From contig NZ_GL882617.1 of NCBI RefSeq assembly GCF_000195635.1, positions 1-39,611 on the forward strand: DNA of 39,611 bases. The letters run 5' to 3'. This stretch comes from Bacteroides fluxus YIT 12057. GTDB lineage: Bacteria; Bacteroidota; Bacteroidia; Bacteroidales; Bacteroidaceae. A program made the translations under genes and the position numbers. Position 1 is the first letter of the stretch, and each line of letters opens with the position of its first letter. Below are positions 1-8,025 of the stretch, one piece after another. The notes under the pieces are model-generated. The model saw only the letters and a program-made list of their open reading frames with translations. It ran no database searches and was not told the DNA's origin.

Positions 1-63
1 CGATGAACAATATTTCTTAAATGAAAAAGCCGTGCCTTTCTGAGTATTTTTCATGCCATCTCA

Positions 64-94
64 TTCACGATTCCGCAAATAATATGTATCTTTG
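64..94 (+). promoter_or_regulatory. Bacteroidetes-type promoter of the Rpn-like gene
   Basis: A perfect -7 box TATCTTTG lies at 87-94, about 30 bases before the start codon at 125. The -33 element at 64-67 (TTCA) is weak. Transcription would start near 101, which agrees with the chosen start codon. The first 60 bases of the window show no recognisable gene. Confidence 0.55.
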
Positions 95-124
95 TAAGTA
101 TTCAACAAACTAAATACATAAGGT

Positions 125-1057
125 ATGGCATACAAAGACAAATATATCCGTTTTGACTGGGCGGCGAAACGCCTGCTGCGTAACAAAGCCAACTTCGGCG
201 TGCTCGAAGGGTTTCTCACCGTACTACTGAACGAGCCTATCCGCATCGTTGAAATACTGGAAAGCGAAAGCAACCAGCAAGAGGAAAACGACAAATTCAA
301 CCGTGTGGACATCAAGGCACGGAACAGCAAGGACGAAATCATCATCGTGGAAGTGCAGAACACACGGGAAATATACTATCTGGAACGTATCCTCTTCGGT
401 GTAGCCAAAGCCATCACAGAACATATCGAACTGGGAAACCTCTACTCCGAAGTGAAGAAAATATATTCCGTCAGCATACTCTATTTTGACATTGGCAAGG
501 GAAACGACTATCTGTACCACGGGCAGAATACTTTCGTGGGAGTACATACCGGAGACTTGCTTGAAGTCACTACCAAAGAAAAAAATGCCATCGTACGGAA
601 ACTCCCCGCACAGATTTTTCCCGAATATTTCTTGATACGAGTAAATGAATTCAACAAGGCAGCAGTAACCCCGCTCGAAGAGTGGATAGAATACCTGAAA
701 ACCGGAGTTATACGCCCCGACACCCAAGTTCCCGGTCTGGGGGAAGCACGCCAAAAACTCATTTATTATAACATGAATAAAGCGGAACAGCTTGCGTACG
801 ACGAGCACATCAATGCCGTAATGATACAGAACGATGTATTAAGTACTGCCAAGGATGAAGGGAGAGAAGAAGGAAGAGAAGAAGGAAGAGCGGAAGGAAG
901 AGCGGAAGGAAGAGCGGAAGGGAGAGAAGAAGGGAGAGAAGAAGGGAAAAAGGAAGGAAAAGTGGAAATTGCCCGGAAAATGAAATCCATGAGCCTGGCT
1001 CCCGACTTGATTCAGAGTGCCACAGGATTATCCATGGAAGAGATAGACGGACTATAG
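125..1057 (+). CDS. Rpn family / PD-(D/E)XK nuclease-transposase-like protein
   Basis: 310 aa. The N-terminal ~230 residues match the PD-(D/E)XK nuclease-transposase family (often annotated 'putative transposase or invertase', related to recombination-promoting nuclease Rpn). Candidate catalytic residues are D62 and the E76-V-Q78 motif on the following strand. Members are DNA endonucleases implicated in RecA-independent recombination; this is family knowledge and was not shown here. The C-terminus holds nine 4-residue units of the EGRE/EGRA/EGKK type (residues 245-280), probably a charged helix, encoded by a 12-bp DNA repeat. A short helical tail follows (residues 281-310). The gene has its own promoter and ends 35 bases from the convergent acyltransferase gene. 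The family call is firm; the cellular role is not known. Confidence 0.85.
   Translation: MAYKDKYIRFDWAAKRLLRNKANFGVLEGFLTVLLNEPIRIVEILESESNQQEENDKFNRVDIKARNSKDEIIIVEVQNTREIYYLERILFGVAKAITEHIELGNLYSEVKKIYSVSILYFDIGKGNDYLYHGQNTFVGVHTGDLLEVTTKEKNAIVRKLPAQIFPEYFLIRVNEFNKAAVTPLEEWIEYLKTGVIRPDTQVPGLGEARQKLIYYNMNKAEQLAYDEHINAVMIQNDVLSTAKDEGREEGREEGRAEGRAEGRAEGREEGREEGKKEGKVEIARKMKSMSLAPDLIQSATGLSMEEIDGL
857..964 (+). repeat. 12-bp tandem repeat coding for EGRE-type units (9 copies)
   Basis: Nine in-frame 12-base units of the form GAAGGRAGAGMR encode E-G-R-E/A four times over and more. The last two units have drifted to EGKK and EGKV. The purine-only composition and near identity of the units make copy-number change by slippage likely; any change keeps the frame. 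Confidence 0.9.
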
Positions 1058-1092
1058 AATTCAAAACCGGTTCCGCACGGGACAACGCCTCT

Positions 1093-2106
1093 CTATCTCT
1101 TTCCCAACAGCAGCACCCGCATCCCTCTGTACCGGCTCATCACCTTATCCGCCAGTACCGGAAAGAATGTGGCAAATACCGTAGCTGCGGGGAACACCAA
1201 TACTATTGTCCCCACCCCTGCCATCTTCAGCAGGATTCGCCCGCCAGACGTACCGAAACCGTGAAACAGGTAGATGCTGTACGCATAGCCACCCAGCCAG
1301 GAAAAGAAACGGTTATACCACTTCATGCCCAACAACAGGAACAGTGTGGGAAGCACCGTCACCACATACAAGTCACGGGCTATCGAAGCCATCCCAGCAG
1401 ATGAGAGCCAGACAAGTTGTATCAGCCCAATTCCCGCCAACGCCCCCGACCACAATGCCGAACGGACCTTCCAACCGGCTTGGCGGATATACGGTGCAAA
1501 CCGGCAAGCCGCCACCCCCGCAAAAAAGTAAGGCAACTGCCCCAACGCACCCTTGAAACTGAAAAGATTAGGCAAACCATGCATAAAGCCCCGGTCATTC
1601 ACCAGACTCAACAATACAGCCACCGTACACCACACGCCCCACTGCCGCAGAGTTTCCATTCCCTTACAGCGGTCTATCCACCACTGCGCTACAAGCATAA
1701 GGAACAGTGAAGGCAGATACCAATAAATGGTATAGGGAAAAACATAGATGCGCCACAACCGGCCAAACTCTCCTTTGCCGTTAGTGCCCGGCATGAAGTA
1801 CTGCACCATGAAATAGAGCGTGCCCACCGCCGCCATCGGCACCAACAGGCGTAAAGCCTTCTTACGGGCAAACGTACTGAAACCGCCCGGAGCAGCAACC
1901 GGTTTCAACGCATACACCCATCCGGAAATGGCTGTGAAAAGCGGCATCTGTATATAGTCTATCCACACATACAGGTAACGCAACGGATGCGGAAAATCAA
2001 TTTTCATCCCTCCGTCCGGATCCGAACCAATGACATGCCCCACAACCACCAGCAGAATGGCTATGCCACGCAATGTCTCAATGGACATATTTTTCTTGTT
2101 TGCCAT
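1093..2106 (-). CDS. Acyltransferase 3 family integral membrane protein
   Basis: Acyltransferase-3 (OafA/YrhL-like) family protein of about 337 aa that moves acetyl or similar groups onto extracellular glycans. The N-terminus has the family signature: SIETLRGIAILLVVVGH, where the R and the final H are the conserved pair. Around ten hydrophobic segments follow. The longer reading frame opens at 2130, but a TACCTTTG -7 box at 2128-2135 would start transcription near 2121. That excludes the 2130 start and favours Met at 2106 (MANKKN) or 2088. It lies downstream of the flippase on the same strand, yet has its own promoter and is separated by a 270-base gap with a gene remnant. Decoration of the neighbouring surface glycan is plausible but inferred. 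The acceptor is unknown. Confidence 0.85.
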   Translation of the reverse strand: MANKKNMSIETLRGIAILLVVVGHVIGSDPDGGMKIDFPHPLRYLYVWIDYIQMPLFTAISGWVYALKPVAAPGGFSTFARKKALRLLVPMAAVGTLYFMVQYFMPGTNGKGEFGRLWRIYVFPYTIYWYLPSLFLMLVAQWWIDRCKGMETLRQWGVWCTVAVLLSLVNDRGFMHGLPNLFSFKGALGQLPYFFAGVAACRFAPYIRQAGWKVRSALWSGALAGIGLIQLVWLSSAGMASIARDLYVVTVLPTLFLLLGMKWYNRFFSWLGGYAYSIYLFHGFGTSGGRILLKMAGVGTIVLVFPAATVFATFFPVLADKVMSRYRGMRVLLLGKR

Positions 2107-2127
2107 ATTCTTGTTTACAAATATCAA

Positions 2128-2135
2128 CAAAGGTA
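2128..2135 (-). promoter_or_regulatory. -7 box for the acyltransferase gene
   Basis: TACCTTTG on the minus strand fits TAnnTTTG exactly. No good -33 TTTG is seen at the right spacing. The predicted start of transcription near 2121 sets the translation start at 2106 or below. Confidence 0.45.
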
Positions 2136-2237
2136 CTCAAAAAGAGCAGATTTTCCATCATAATATAAAACATATTTCCACACAATGGAAAAGATTTTTG
2201 CTTTTGCAATTTTCTACTAATTCATACAAGCCTATGA

Positions 2238-2390
2238 TTAAAAAAAGTTGAAGTCACCATCACACTGGATGGTGAACTGTTCCGCAGATTCACAGAAAAT
2301 CCCAAGGACACCCACACGGAATGGCAACGACACTCGCTCCAGACACTGGTCAGGGCTTTGCCGATGAACTATCCCAGGCCCGGTTCATAG
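2238..2390 (+). pseudogene. Start-less 50-codon open stretch, possible gene remnant
   Basis: Between the acyltransferase and the flippase is a stop-free stretch of 50 codons, bounded by TGA at 2235-2237 and TAG at 2388-2390. It has no start codon in its first 40 codons. Its base composition and codon choice look like coding DNA (reads ...VEVTITLDGELFRRF...), unlike the A/T-rich sequence to its left. It could be the surviving piece of a deleted gene. I do not recognise the family. Confidence 0.35.
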
Positions 2391-2402
2391 GGCACCGGGA
2401 GC

Positions 2403-3836
2403 TCAGCCCCTCTTCCTTTTCAGGACAGAAAGCAGCATTTGCCATTCAGCCATACGGAACACACCGGAAACGGCAACATAAATCACCGTTCCCAACAATG
2501 CGCCTGCCAGAAGCTTTCCATAAGCAGCCAGGGGCAAAAACGTGACGAGATGCAGGCAAACTCCCGTCACTGCATTCAACAGCAGTACCGGTAACAACTC
2601 ACGAAACTGGCACACATATCCGATACCGGTCAGTTTCCGGGAATAGAACATGATAATCCCCATATCAACAAAAGCATACAATACCAATCCCCAACACATA
2701 GCGGATACCCCCAAAGGAACTGTAGCGAACAGAATAGCGAAAGCGATGGATTTCTTCCAGATTTCGGCGTACAGAAAATAATCTGTACGCCCTTTTACAT
2801 TCAGGATATTATGGTTGATTTTCATGACCGGATCCCACATGCAAGCTATACAGAGAATCTGCAGATAGGGCACTGCCGGAAGCCATTTTTCTGTCAGAAC
2901 CAGCTCTACCAACGGCTCAGCCAAAGCGGTCAAAGCCACCATCACGGGAAAAATAAGATAACACGACATGCGCATATACTTCAAGAACATATTACGTAAC
3001 TGAGGCATGTCATCCTGATAACGGCACTGGATAGGATAAACCGCCCGGACCACAATGTTCGTAAAGTTGGCAGACGGAAATTGGGCCAACGTATAGGCTC
3101 GGTTGAAAAATCCCAACTGAGCAGCAGAAAAATACTTGCCGATAATCAAGGAATAACAATTTGTGTAAGCTGTATGCAACAAGCCTGACAACATCAACTT
3201 AGAACCAAAAGAGAAAAGTGTACGGAATGAACTCCAAGAAAAATGTTGCCGAGGCATCCAACGAGAAAATATCCATAAAAAAACGACACGGAAAAAACAG
3301 TTCAGAAGGCTTTGCCAAACCAATGTCCATACCCCGAAATCATGATATGCCATCCATATTCCGACAAGTCCACTGACAAGTACCGACACCAACGAGGCAC
3401 GCGCCAAGCGCTTGAAGTCCAAATCTACCGTCAGACGCGCCTGCTGTACAATACCCAGCGAGTTGATTACCAAAGTCAATCCCATCACACGAGTAACCGC
3501 AACGAGCCGGGGCTCAACAAAAAAAGCAGCAATCAGAGGAGCAAGGCCAAACAGACACAAATAGACCAGTATAGCCCCCGCCGCATTAAAATAAAACGCG
3601 GTACTGTAATCCCTCTCCGAACGATCTTTCTTCTGGACAAGGGCATTGGCAAATCCACTGTCAACCAATACTTGAGCAAGAGACATGAAAATTCCCAGCA
3701 TTGCTACCAATCCATAATCATCCGGTGAAAGAACGCGAGCGATGACCATAGTCAATACAAACTGGATGCCCTGTACAGAAAAACGCTCTACCGCACTCCA
3801 AAACACACTCTTAACCGCCTGCTCCTTTATTGACAT
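2403..3836 (-). CDS. Wzx-type oligosaccharide/lipopolysaccharide flippase
   Basis: About 477 aa from Met at 3836 (MSIKEQAVKS), the usual start of Bacteroides homologues; an upstream in-frame Met lies at 3866. The sequence has 12-14 hydrophobic segments and matches the polysaccharide exporter branch of the MOP superfamily (WzxC-like: 'FSVQGIQFVLTMVIARVLSPDDYG' type N-terminus, here residues ~18-40). Such proteins turn lipid-linked repeat units from the cytoplasmic to the periplasmic face of the inner membrane. It lies 67 bases downstream of the asparagine-synthetase-like gene and is probably co-transcribed with it and the GT2 gene. No polymerase (Wzy), UpxY/UpxZ regulators or initiating transferase are visible, so this is a partial glycan locus. 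Confidence 0.9.
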   Translation of the reverse strand: MSIKEQAVKSVFWSAVERFSVQGIQFVLTMVIARVLSPDDYGLVAMLGIFMSLAQVLVDSGFANALVQKKDRSERDYSTAFYFNAAGAILVYLCLFGLAPLIAAFFVEPRLVAVTRVMGLTLVINSLGIVQQARLTVDLDFKRLARASLVSVLVSGLVGIWMAYHDFGVWTLVWQSLLNCFFRVVFLWIFSRWMPRQHFSWSSFRTLFSFGSKLMLSGLLHTAYTNCYSLIIGKYFSAAQLGFFNRAYTLAQFPSANFTNIVVRAVYPIQCRYQDDMPQLRNMFLKYMRMSCYLIFPVMVALTALAEPLVELVLTEKWLPAVPYLQILCIACMWDPVMKINHNILNVKGRTDYFLYAEIWKKSIAFAILFATVPLGVSAMCWGLVLYAFVDMGIIMFYSRKLTGIGYVCQFRELLPVLLLNAVTGVCLHLVTFLPLAAYGKLLAGALLGTVIYVAVSGVFRMAEWQMLLSVLKRKRG

Positions 3837-3903
3837 TTCAAATATTCTTGTTAGAACTTGGTTCATTTTTTAATAGAAGAATTCCCGTTCGGTGTCCCGC
3901 ATT

Positions 3904-5736
3904 TCAGAAACTCACCTTCCTGCCTCCCATGAATTCCTCCCACCAGGTGACAAGTGTCAGCAGGTTGAAATATTGTAACGCCTTGTTCTGGCGCGCCCAA
4001 AACCAGCCTCCCTGTCCGGATGCTTCACGGTCATAGTCAGTCAAGAACTTCTCAACCCCTTTACGATTCAGATACTCCACATAAATGTCGGAAGAGAGAA
4101 TAAAGTCCTTCAGCCGGTCGCGCTGCACCCGATCACGGAAAAACAACGGCATAGGCGCAAACCCGCCTTGCTTCTTTCTAGCGGTAACAGCTTCGGGAAG
4201 CAGAGGCTTATAGCAATGTTTCAAGAGATATTTCGACTCACAACGCCCGCAGGCTATGTCCCACACACTGTCTCCCTTGCACTTCATACTGACCGGCAAC
4301 TGTTGCAGATACTCATAAAGATCCAAATCCATAAAAGGAAAAACCAAGTTATTGCCGAACATCTGTGCCATACGGGAAGCTTTATAGAGAATGATACGGT
4401 TGATGACAATTTCCAGATCGGAAGCCAAGGCATGCTGAATATAAAGATGCTCAAAGCTACGGATGTCTGCCCGCAAAGGCTTGAAGGGATTCTTGCCGTA
4501 CTCCTCATCTTGCAGAAAGCCCCGCAATTCTGAAGAGGAGAAGCCGAAACGCTCACCTTCCAGGATATGGAGTACTTTATCCACCTGGAAGTTGAGGCGC
4601 GAAAGTTTACCGCCTGTATCAAAAGTTTTACAAGACAACAGTGCATGGAGGCCATGCAACAGTGGACGGAGCCCCATACGTGCCGCCAAATAGTGTAACG
4701 CCACCTCACGGCCGGATGTTCCGAAGTACTGGTCACTGCCGTCGCCTCCCAAAATCACGTCCGGCTTGTCGGAACCTATCATCCGCATGGCACAATAGTT
4801 CACCATAAGTCCTCCTTCCACAAAGGGCTCTTTCAAAAAGCGCACGATATCAGGCAAGAAATTAATCTCACTCCCGTCTATCTCGTATTCGTGATGCCGC
4901 GTGCCGAAAGTTTCGGACATCAGCCGCGCCACCGGCAACTCGCTCCATGCATCTCCTTTAAACCCCACAGAATAAGAGTCTATCCCGCCATCGTAGATAC
5001 TGCGGAGAGCAGCGAGATTAGCGCCGGAATCATATCCGCCACTTAACAGAATGCCCACCCGACGGCTGTCACCAATCCTGCGCTGAATAGCCCGGACATG
5101 CAGTTCTCCATACCGGCGGGAACAGCTTTCCACATCCGGATGCTTGCCGGTCCTCACTTTGGAATCATACTCAAATACACGGCTGCGCTCCAAGCCATGA
5201 AGATCTTTTGAAAACCGGCCAGATAAACCGGACCGGATTTCCTTGTGCCATCCTTCAGCAGACACATGGAACTGTTGCCCTCCATCCAGAGTGAAAATAT
5301 CACACATAACGCTCCTGCCTTTCTGCAAAATACCACGACGAAGGAAAGAAGACAACGCAAAGGCATCATAGGATACAGGTTCTTCTGAGCGCTCCGCCAA
5401 AAACTGCCAGGAGGTTGAAAAGTCACCGGTTTTATTGCAATAGACCGGATAATGCGTACCGTGATGGTCACGCACTACACCGCATTCATTCTTTGAGTAA
5501 TAAACTATAGTAAACGAACCGTCCAAACGGGCAAACCCGTGTGCCGGATCGGCTAGATAGGCTGAAGCCGCCAACTTTGCATTACTGTCGTCGGGAGACT
5601 CCCGGAGTTTGTCCCGGTTGTACAAAGTACCGTAGAAAAAAAGGCGCAGGCCACAACCCTCAAAAAAAGATTCCGGTTCTTCTCCTTCCACACAAGCTAC
5701 GCTCCAGTTCTTCAGACTGATTTTTCCATATATCAT
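3904..5736 (-). CDS. Asparagine synthetase-like protein without the N-terminal Cys
   Basis: 610 aa. The C-terminal half has the PP-loop ATP-pyrophosphatase motif SGGYDS at residues 232-237 (LLSGGYDSGAN), typical of asparagine synthetase B, beta-lactam synthetase and lasso-peptide cyclases. The family adenylates a carboxylate and then forms an amide. The N-terminal ~165 residues look like the class II glutaminase fold, but the protein begins Met-Ile-Tyr-Gly, so the Cys2 nucleophile needed for glutamine hydrolysis is absent. Free ammonia or another amine may therefore be the nucleophile. The gene starts 25 bases after the end of a GT2 gene and precedes a flippase, which suggests a role in glycan modification such as amidation of uronic acids. 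The substrate is inferred only from this context. Confidence 0.85.
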   Translation of the reverse strand: MIYGKISLKNWSVACVEGEEPESFFEGCGLRLFFYGTLYNRDKLRESPDDSNAKLAASAYLADPAHGFARLDGSFTIVYYSKNECGVVRDHHGTHYPVYCNKTGDFSTSWQFLAERSEEPVSYDAFALSSFLRRGILQKGRSVMCDIFTLDGGQQFHVSAEGWHKEIRSGLSGRFSKDLHGLERSRVFEYDSKVRTGKHPDVESCSRRYGELHVRAIQRRIGDSRRVGILLSGGYDSGANLAALRSIYDGGIDSYSVGFKGDAWSELPVARLMSETFGTRHHEYEIDGSEINFLPDIVRFLKEPFVEGGLMVNYCAMRMIGSDKPDVILGGDGSDQYFGTSGREVALHYLAARMGLRPLLHGLHALLSCKTFDTGGKLSRLNFQVDKVLHILEGERFGFSSSELRGFLQDEEYGKNPFKPLRADIRSFEHLYIQHALASDLEIVINRIILYKASRMAQMFGNNLVFPFMDLDLYEYLQQLPVSMKCKGDSVWDIACGRCESKYLLKHCYKPLLPEAVTARKKQGGFAPMPLFFRDRVQRDRLKDFILSSDIYVEYLNRKGVEKFLTDYDREASGQGGWFWARQNKALQYFNLLTLVTWWEEFMGGRKVSF

Positions 5737-5761
5737 CCTGTTTGCTATTATATTAAATATC

Positions 5762-6934
5762 TCATTCTTTCACTCCGTGCCTGGTATGTATGAAGTTCTT
5801 GTTCGCTCCCCTCAACTTGAAGATATTGGCAGCCATCAGCAAAAATGTATAAGGCAGGGACAGGAGCGCAGTTGCCAAACGAGCGGTACAATATCTTTTC
5901 GGGACAGCAACCGACAAGGCAGCCACAAGTAATACAAGAAGCAGCCACCATTTTATTCCCCATGCCCAGCGATAGCATGTGAACGACACGGCAAGGAGAA
6001 ACGTAAATCCCGTCAAGAGCAAACGGGGAATGGAAAACTGCTGGAACAGCTTGTCGCAAAAATCCCAGTTACGGGCAACGACAGCCTTCCCCAAATACCG
6101 GACAAACGTCTTGCAATAATGCCACTGTGCCGAAAGCCAGCGACGACGCTGACGGGAGAAGTCCTCCGTATTCTGTATTTTTTCATCGAATACAAAAGTC
6201 TCCGGCAAATAGTGAAAACGCTTGCCTTGATAGAGCAAAGTCAATTCCAGTTCACGGTCAAATCCACCCACCGCCTTTATGTTCAGCATTGTATCACGAA
6301 ACAAATCGTAGCGAAACGCCATGCCAGAGCCTATAAGTGCCGCTGACAAGCCAAGTTTGGCATGTCCTAGACGGAAAATAGTATTGTTTATTTCTTCACT
6401 GACAGCATCAAGCAGTGCCATATCATTATTCAGGTTTTTCGCAACGCGATGGGTCTGCACTATTTCTACCCCGGGAGAAGCAAAAAAATCATTGATATCA
6501 TTCAGATAACTATATGGAATAACATTGTCTGCGTCAAGTATCAATGCAATGTCATAATTATCACCCACGGCAGCCATAGCCGCATTCAGTGACTTGGACT
6601 TGGTACTTCGTTCAAAATGCACTTCTACCAGACGGATGGGGAGTGAAGCCAGAGACGCATTGGTTTCAGGCTGCATACGGTCGGATATGACTATTGTATC
6701 AAAATAATCAGCCGGATAGTCCTGCTCCAAGCAGGAATGTACACACTCATGTATGACAGCATCTTCGCGGTAAGCAGGAACCAATATGACAAAACGTTTA
6801 TATTCCTTCGCTTTATCTGCTTTGGGCAATGGAGGCCGACAGCGTGAAACCACGCTATACACCAGCAAATACACCACGTTTATTACAAACCAAATGTATA
6901 GAAACCAATCAGATATATGTAATATATGTTCCAA
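5762..6934 (-). CDS. GT2-family glycosyltransferase (processive-type signature), copy 1
   Basis: 390 aa. An N-terminal membrane segment (residues ~9-30) is followed by a GT-A catalytic domain with the DxD-type metal/nucleotide site DAD at 134-136, and a QRRRW motif at 262-266 matching the Q/RxxRW signature of processive GT2 enzymes. Two or three C-terminal membrane segments follow (~290-370). It would add sugars to a glycan at the cytoplasmic face of the inner membrane. It is the first gene of the run GT2 - asparagine-synthetase-like - flippase. The protein aligns end to end with the gene at 8026-9195, and the two share their 5' leader DNA, so they are duplicates. The donor sugar cannot be told from sequence. 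Confidence 0.9.
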   Translation of the reverse strand: MEHILHISDWFLYIWFVINVVYLLVYSVVSRCRPPLPKADKAKEYKRFVILVPAYREDAVIHECVHSCLEQDYPADYFDTIVISDRMQPETNASLASLPIRLVEVHFERSTKSKSLNAAMAAVGDNYDIALILDADNVIPYSYLNDINDFFASPGVEIVQTHRVAKNLNNDMALLDAVSEEINNTIFRLGHAKLGLSAALIGSGMAFRYDLFRDTMLNIKAVGGFDRELELTLLYQGKRFHYLPETFVFDEKIQNTEDFSRQRRRWLSAQWHYCKTFVRYLGKAVVARNWDFCDKLFQQFSIPRLLLTGFTFLLAVSFTCYRWAWGIKWWLLLVLLVAALSVAVPKRYCTARLATALLSLPYTFLLMAANIFKLRGANKNFIHTRHGVKE

Positions 6935-7004
6935 AAACTACACTATTTAACCCTGTTGTTCATTTACTAGAAAAGGTGCCCATAAGGCATCCGTCACAAA
7001 CTTA
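6935..7004 (-). promoter_or_regulatory. Promoter and duplicated leader of GT2 copy 1
   Basis: The minus strand carries TAAGTTTG at 7004-6997, a match to the TAnnTTTG -7 box. The ~65 bases from here to the start codon are nearly identical to the leader of the second GT2 gene (9196-9261). The similarity ends abruptly just past the -7 box. Confidence 0.5.
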
Positions 7005-7140
7005 GATAAAAAATATTCAATTTATAAGCGTGACTCATAAAGGAATACCGATTATTCTTCTTTTTTGCAAAAGTAGGATTAAAAAACAGAATAGCAAACT
7101 ATTTTCACTATCTTCGCACAACAGAATTAGACTGAATTAC

Positions 7141-8016
7141 ATGAAATACCCTATCGGAATACAAAGTTTTGAGAAAATCCGCCTTGACGGATATGCCTAT
7201 GTAGATAAGACTGCATTGGTCTATCAACTGGCAAATACAGGCAGTTACTACTTTCTGAGCCGCCCGCGCCGATTCGGAAAGAGCCTGCTGATTTCTACTT
7301 TGGAAGCCTACTTCAACGGACAACGGGAACTCTTCAAGGGACTTGCCATAGAGAAGCTGGAACAAGACTGGACGAAGTATCCCATCTTGCACCTGGACTT
7401 GAATACGGGTAAATATGATGAAAAGCAAAGCCTTACAGATGTGGAATCGTTCAAAGACAATCCCATCGCGGTGATTTATCAAAGCGGATACCTCACGATA
7501 AAAGGGTATGAGGAAGAATTTGACATTTACCGGCTGGGATTTCCCAACAAGGAGGTGGCAGAGGGATTCATCAATTATTTGACACCTTATTATATGCCGG
7601 TGAAAGACAATGAATCAGTTTACTTCATATCAAATTTCATTGCCGATGTACGTACAGGCAACCCCGATCAATTTATGAAACGTCTTGCCACCATGTTTTC
7701 CGATACAGACTATAAGATTGTGGGAAATGCCGAACTATACTTCCAGAACGCTTTCTTCATTGTGATGCGCATGTTGGGATTCTACACCAAAGTAGAACGT
7801 CCCACAAGCGAAAGCCGCATGGATATGGTAATAGAGACGAAAGACTACGTCTATATCGTGGAGTTCAAACTGAACGCAGCCCCCGAAGAGGCACTGAAAC
7901 AGATAGAGGAAAAGGGATATGCCAAACCGTTTGTCATGGACAGCCGAAAGTTGTATCGCATCGGGGTAAACTTCTCACTGGAGAAAAGATGTATTGACGG
8001 ATGGATAATAGACTGA
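7141..8016 (+). CDS. AAA-ATPase-like / PD-(D/E)XK nuclease with internal deletion
   Basis: 291 aa from Met at 7141 (MKYPIGIQSF), the usual start of this family; full-length members are about 510-530 aa. The N-terminal ~100 residues are the start of the AAA-ATPase-like domain with the P-loop variant RRFGKS (residues 43-48). The sequence then jumps, in frame, at residues ~100-102 (nt ~7440) into the C-terminal part beginning ESFKDNPIAVIYQSGYL. The C-terminal PD-(D/E)XK nuclease domain is complete (D in ESRMDMVIE, then EFK). The missing ~200 residues include the Walker B strand. The remaining frame is open, so it may still make a nuclease-like product. It lies convergent to GT2 copy 2, ten bases away. 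A TATCTTCG box at 7109-7116 may be its promoter. The deletion call rests on my memory of the family length. Confidence 0.8.
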   Translation: MKYPIGIQSFEKIRLDGYAYVDKTALVYQLANTGSYYFLSRPRRFGKSLLISTLEAYFNGQRELFKGLAIEKLEQDWTKYPILHLDLNTGKYDEKQSLTDVESFKDNPIAVIYQSGYLTIKGYEEEFDIYRLGFPNKEVAEGFINYLTPYYMPVKDNESVYFISNFIADVRTGNPDQFMKRLATMFSDTDYKIVGNAELYFQNAFFIVMRMLGFYTKVERPTSESRMDMVIETKDYVYIVEFKLNAAPEEALKQIEEKGYAKPFVMDSRKLYRIGVNFSLEKRCIDGWIID

Positions 8017-8025
8017 TGCGTCTTT

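Noticed and set aside
125..1057. Insertion sequence (the gene is often named 'transposase')
   Set aside because: No terminal inverted repeats or target duplications seen around it; the family is now regarded as Rpn-like nucleases.
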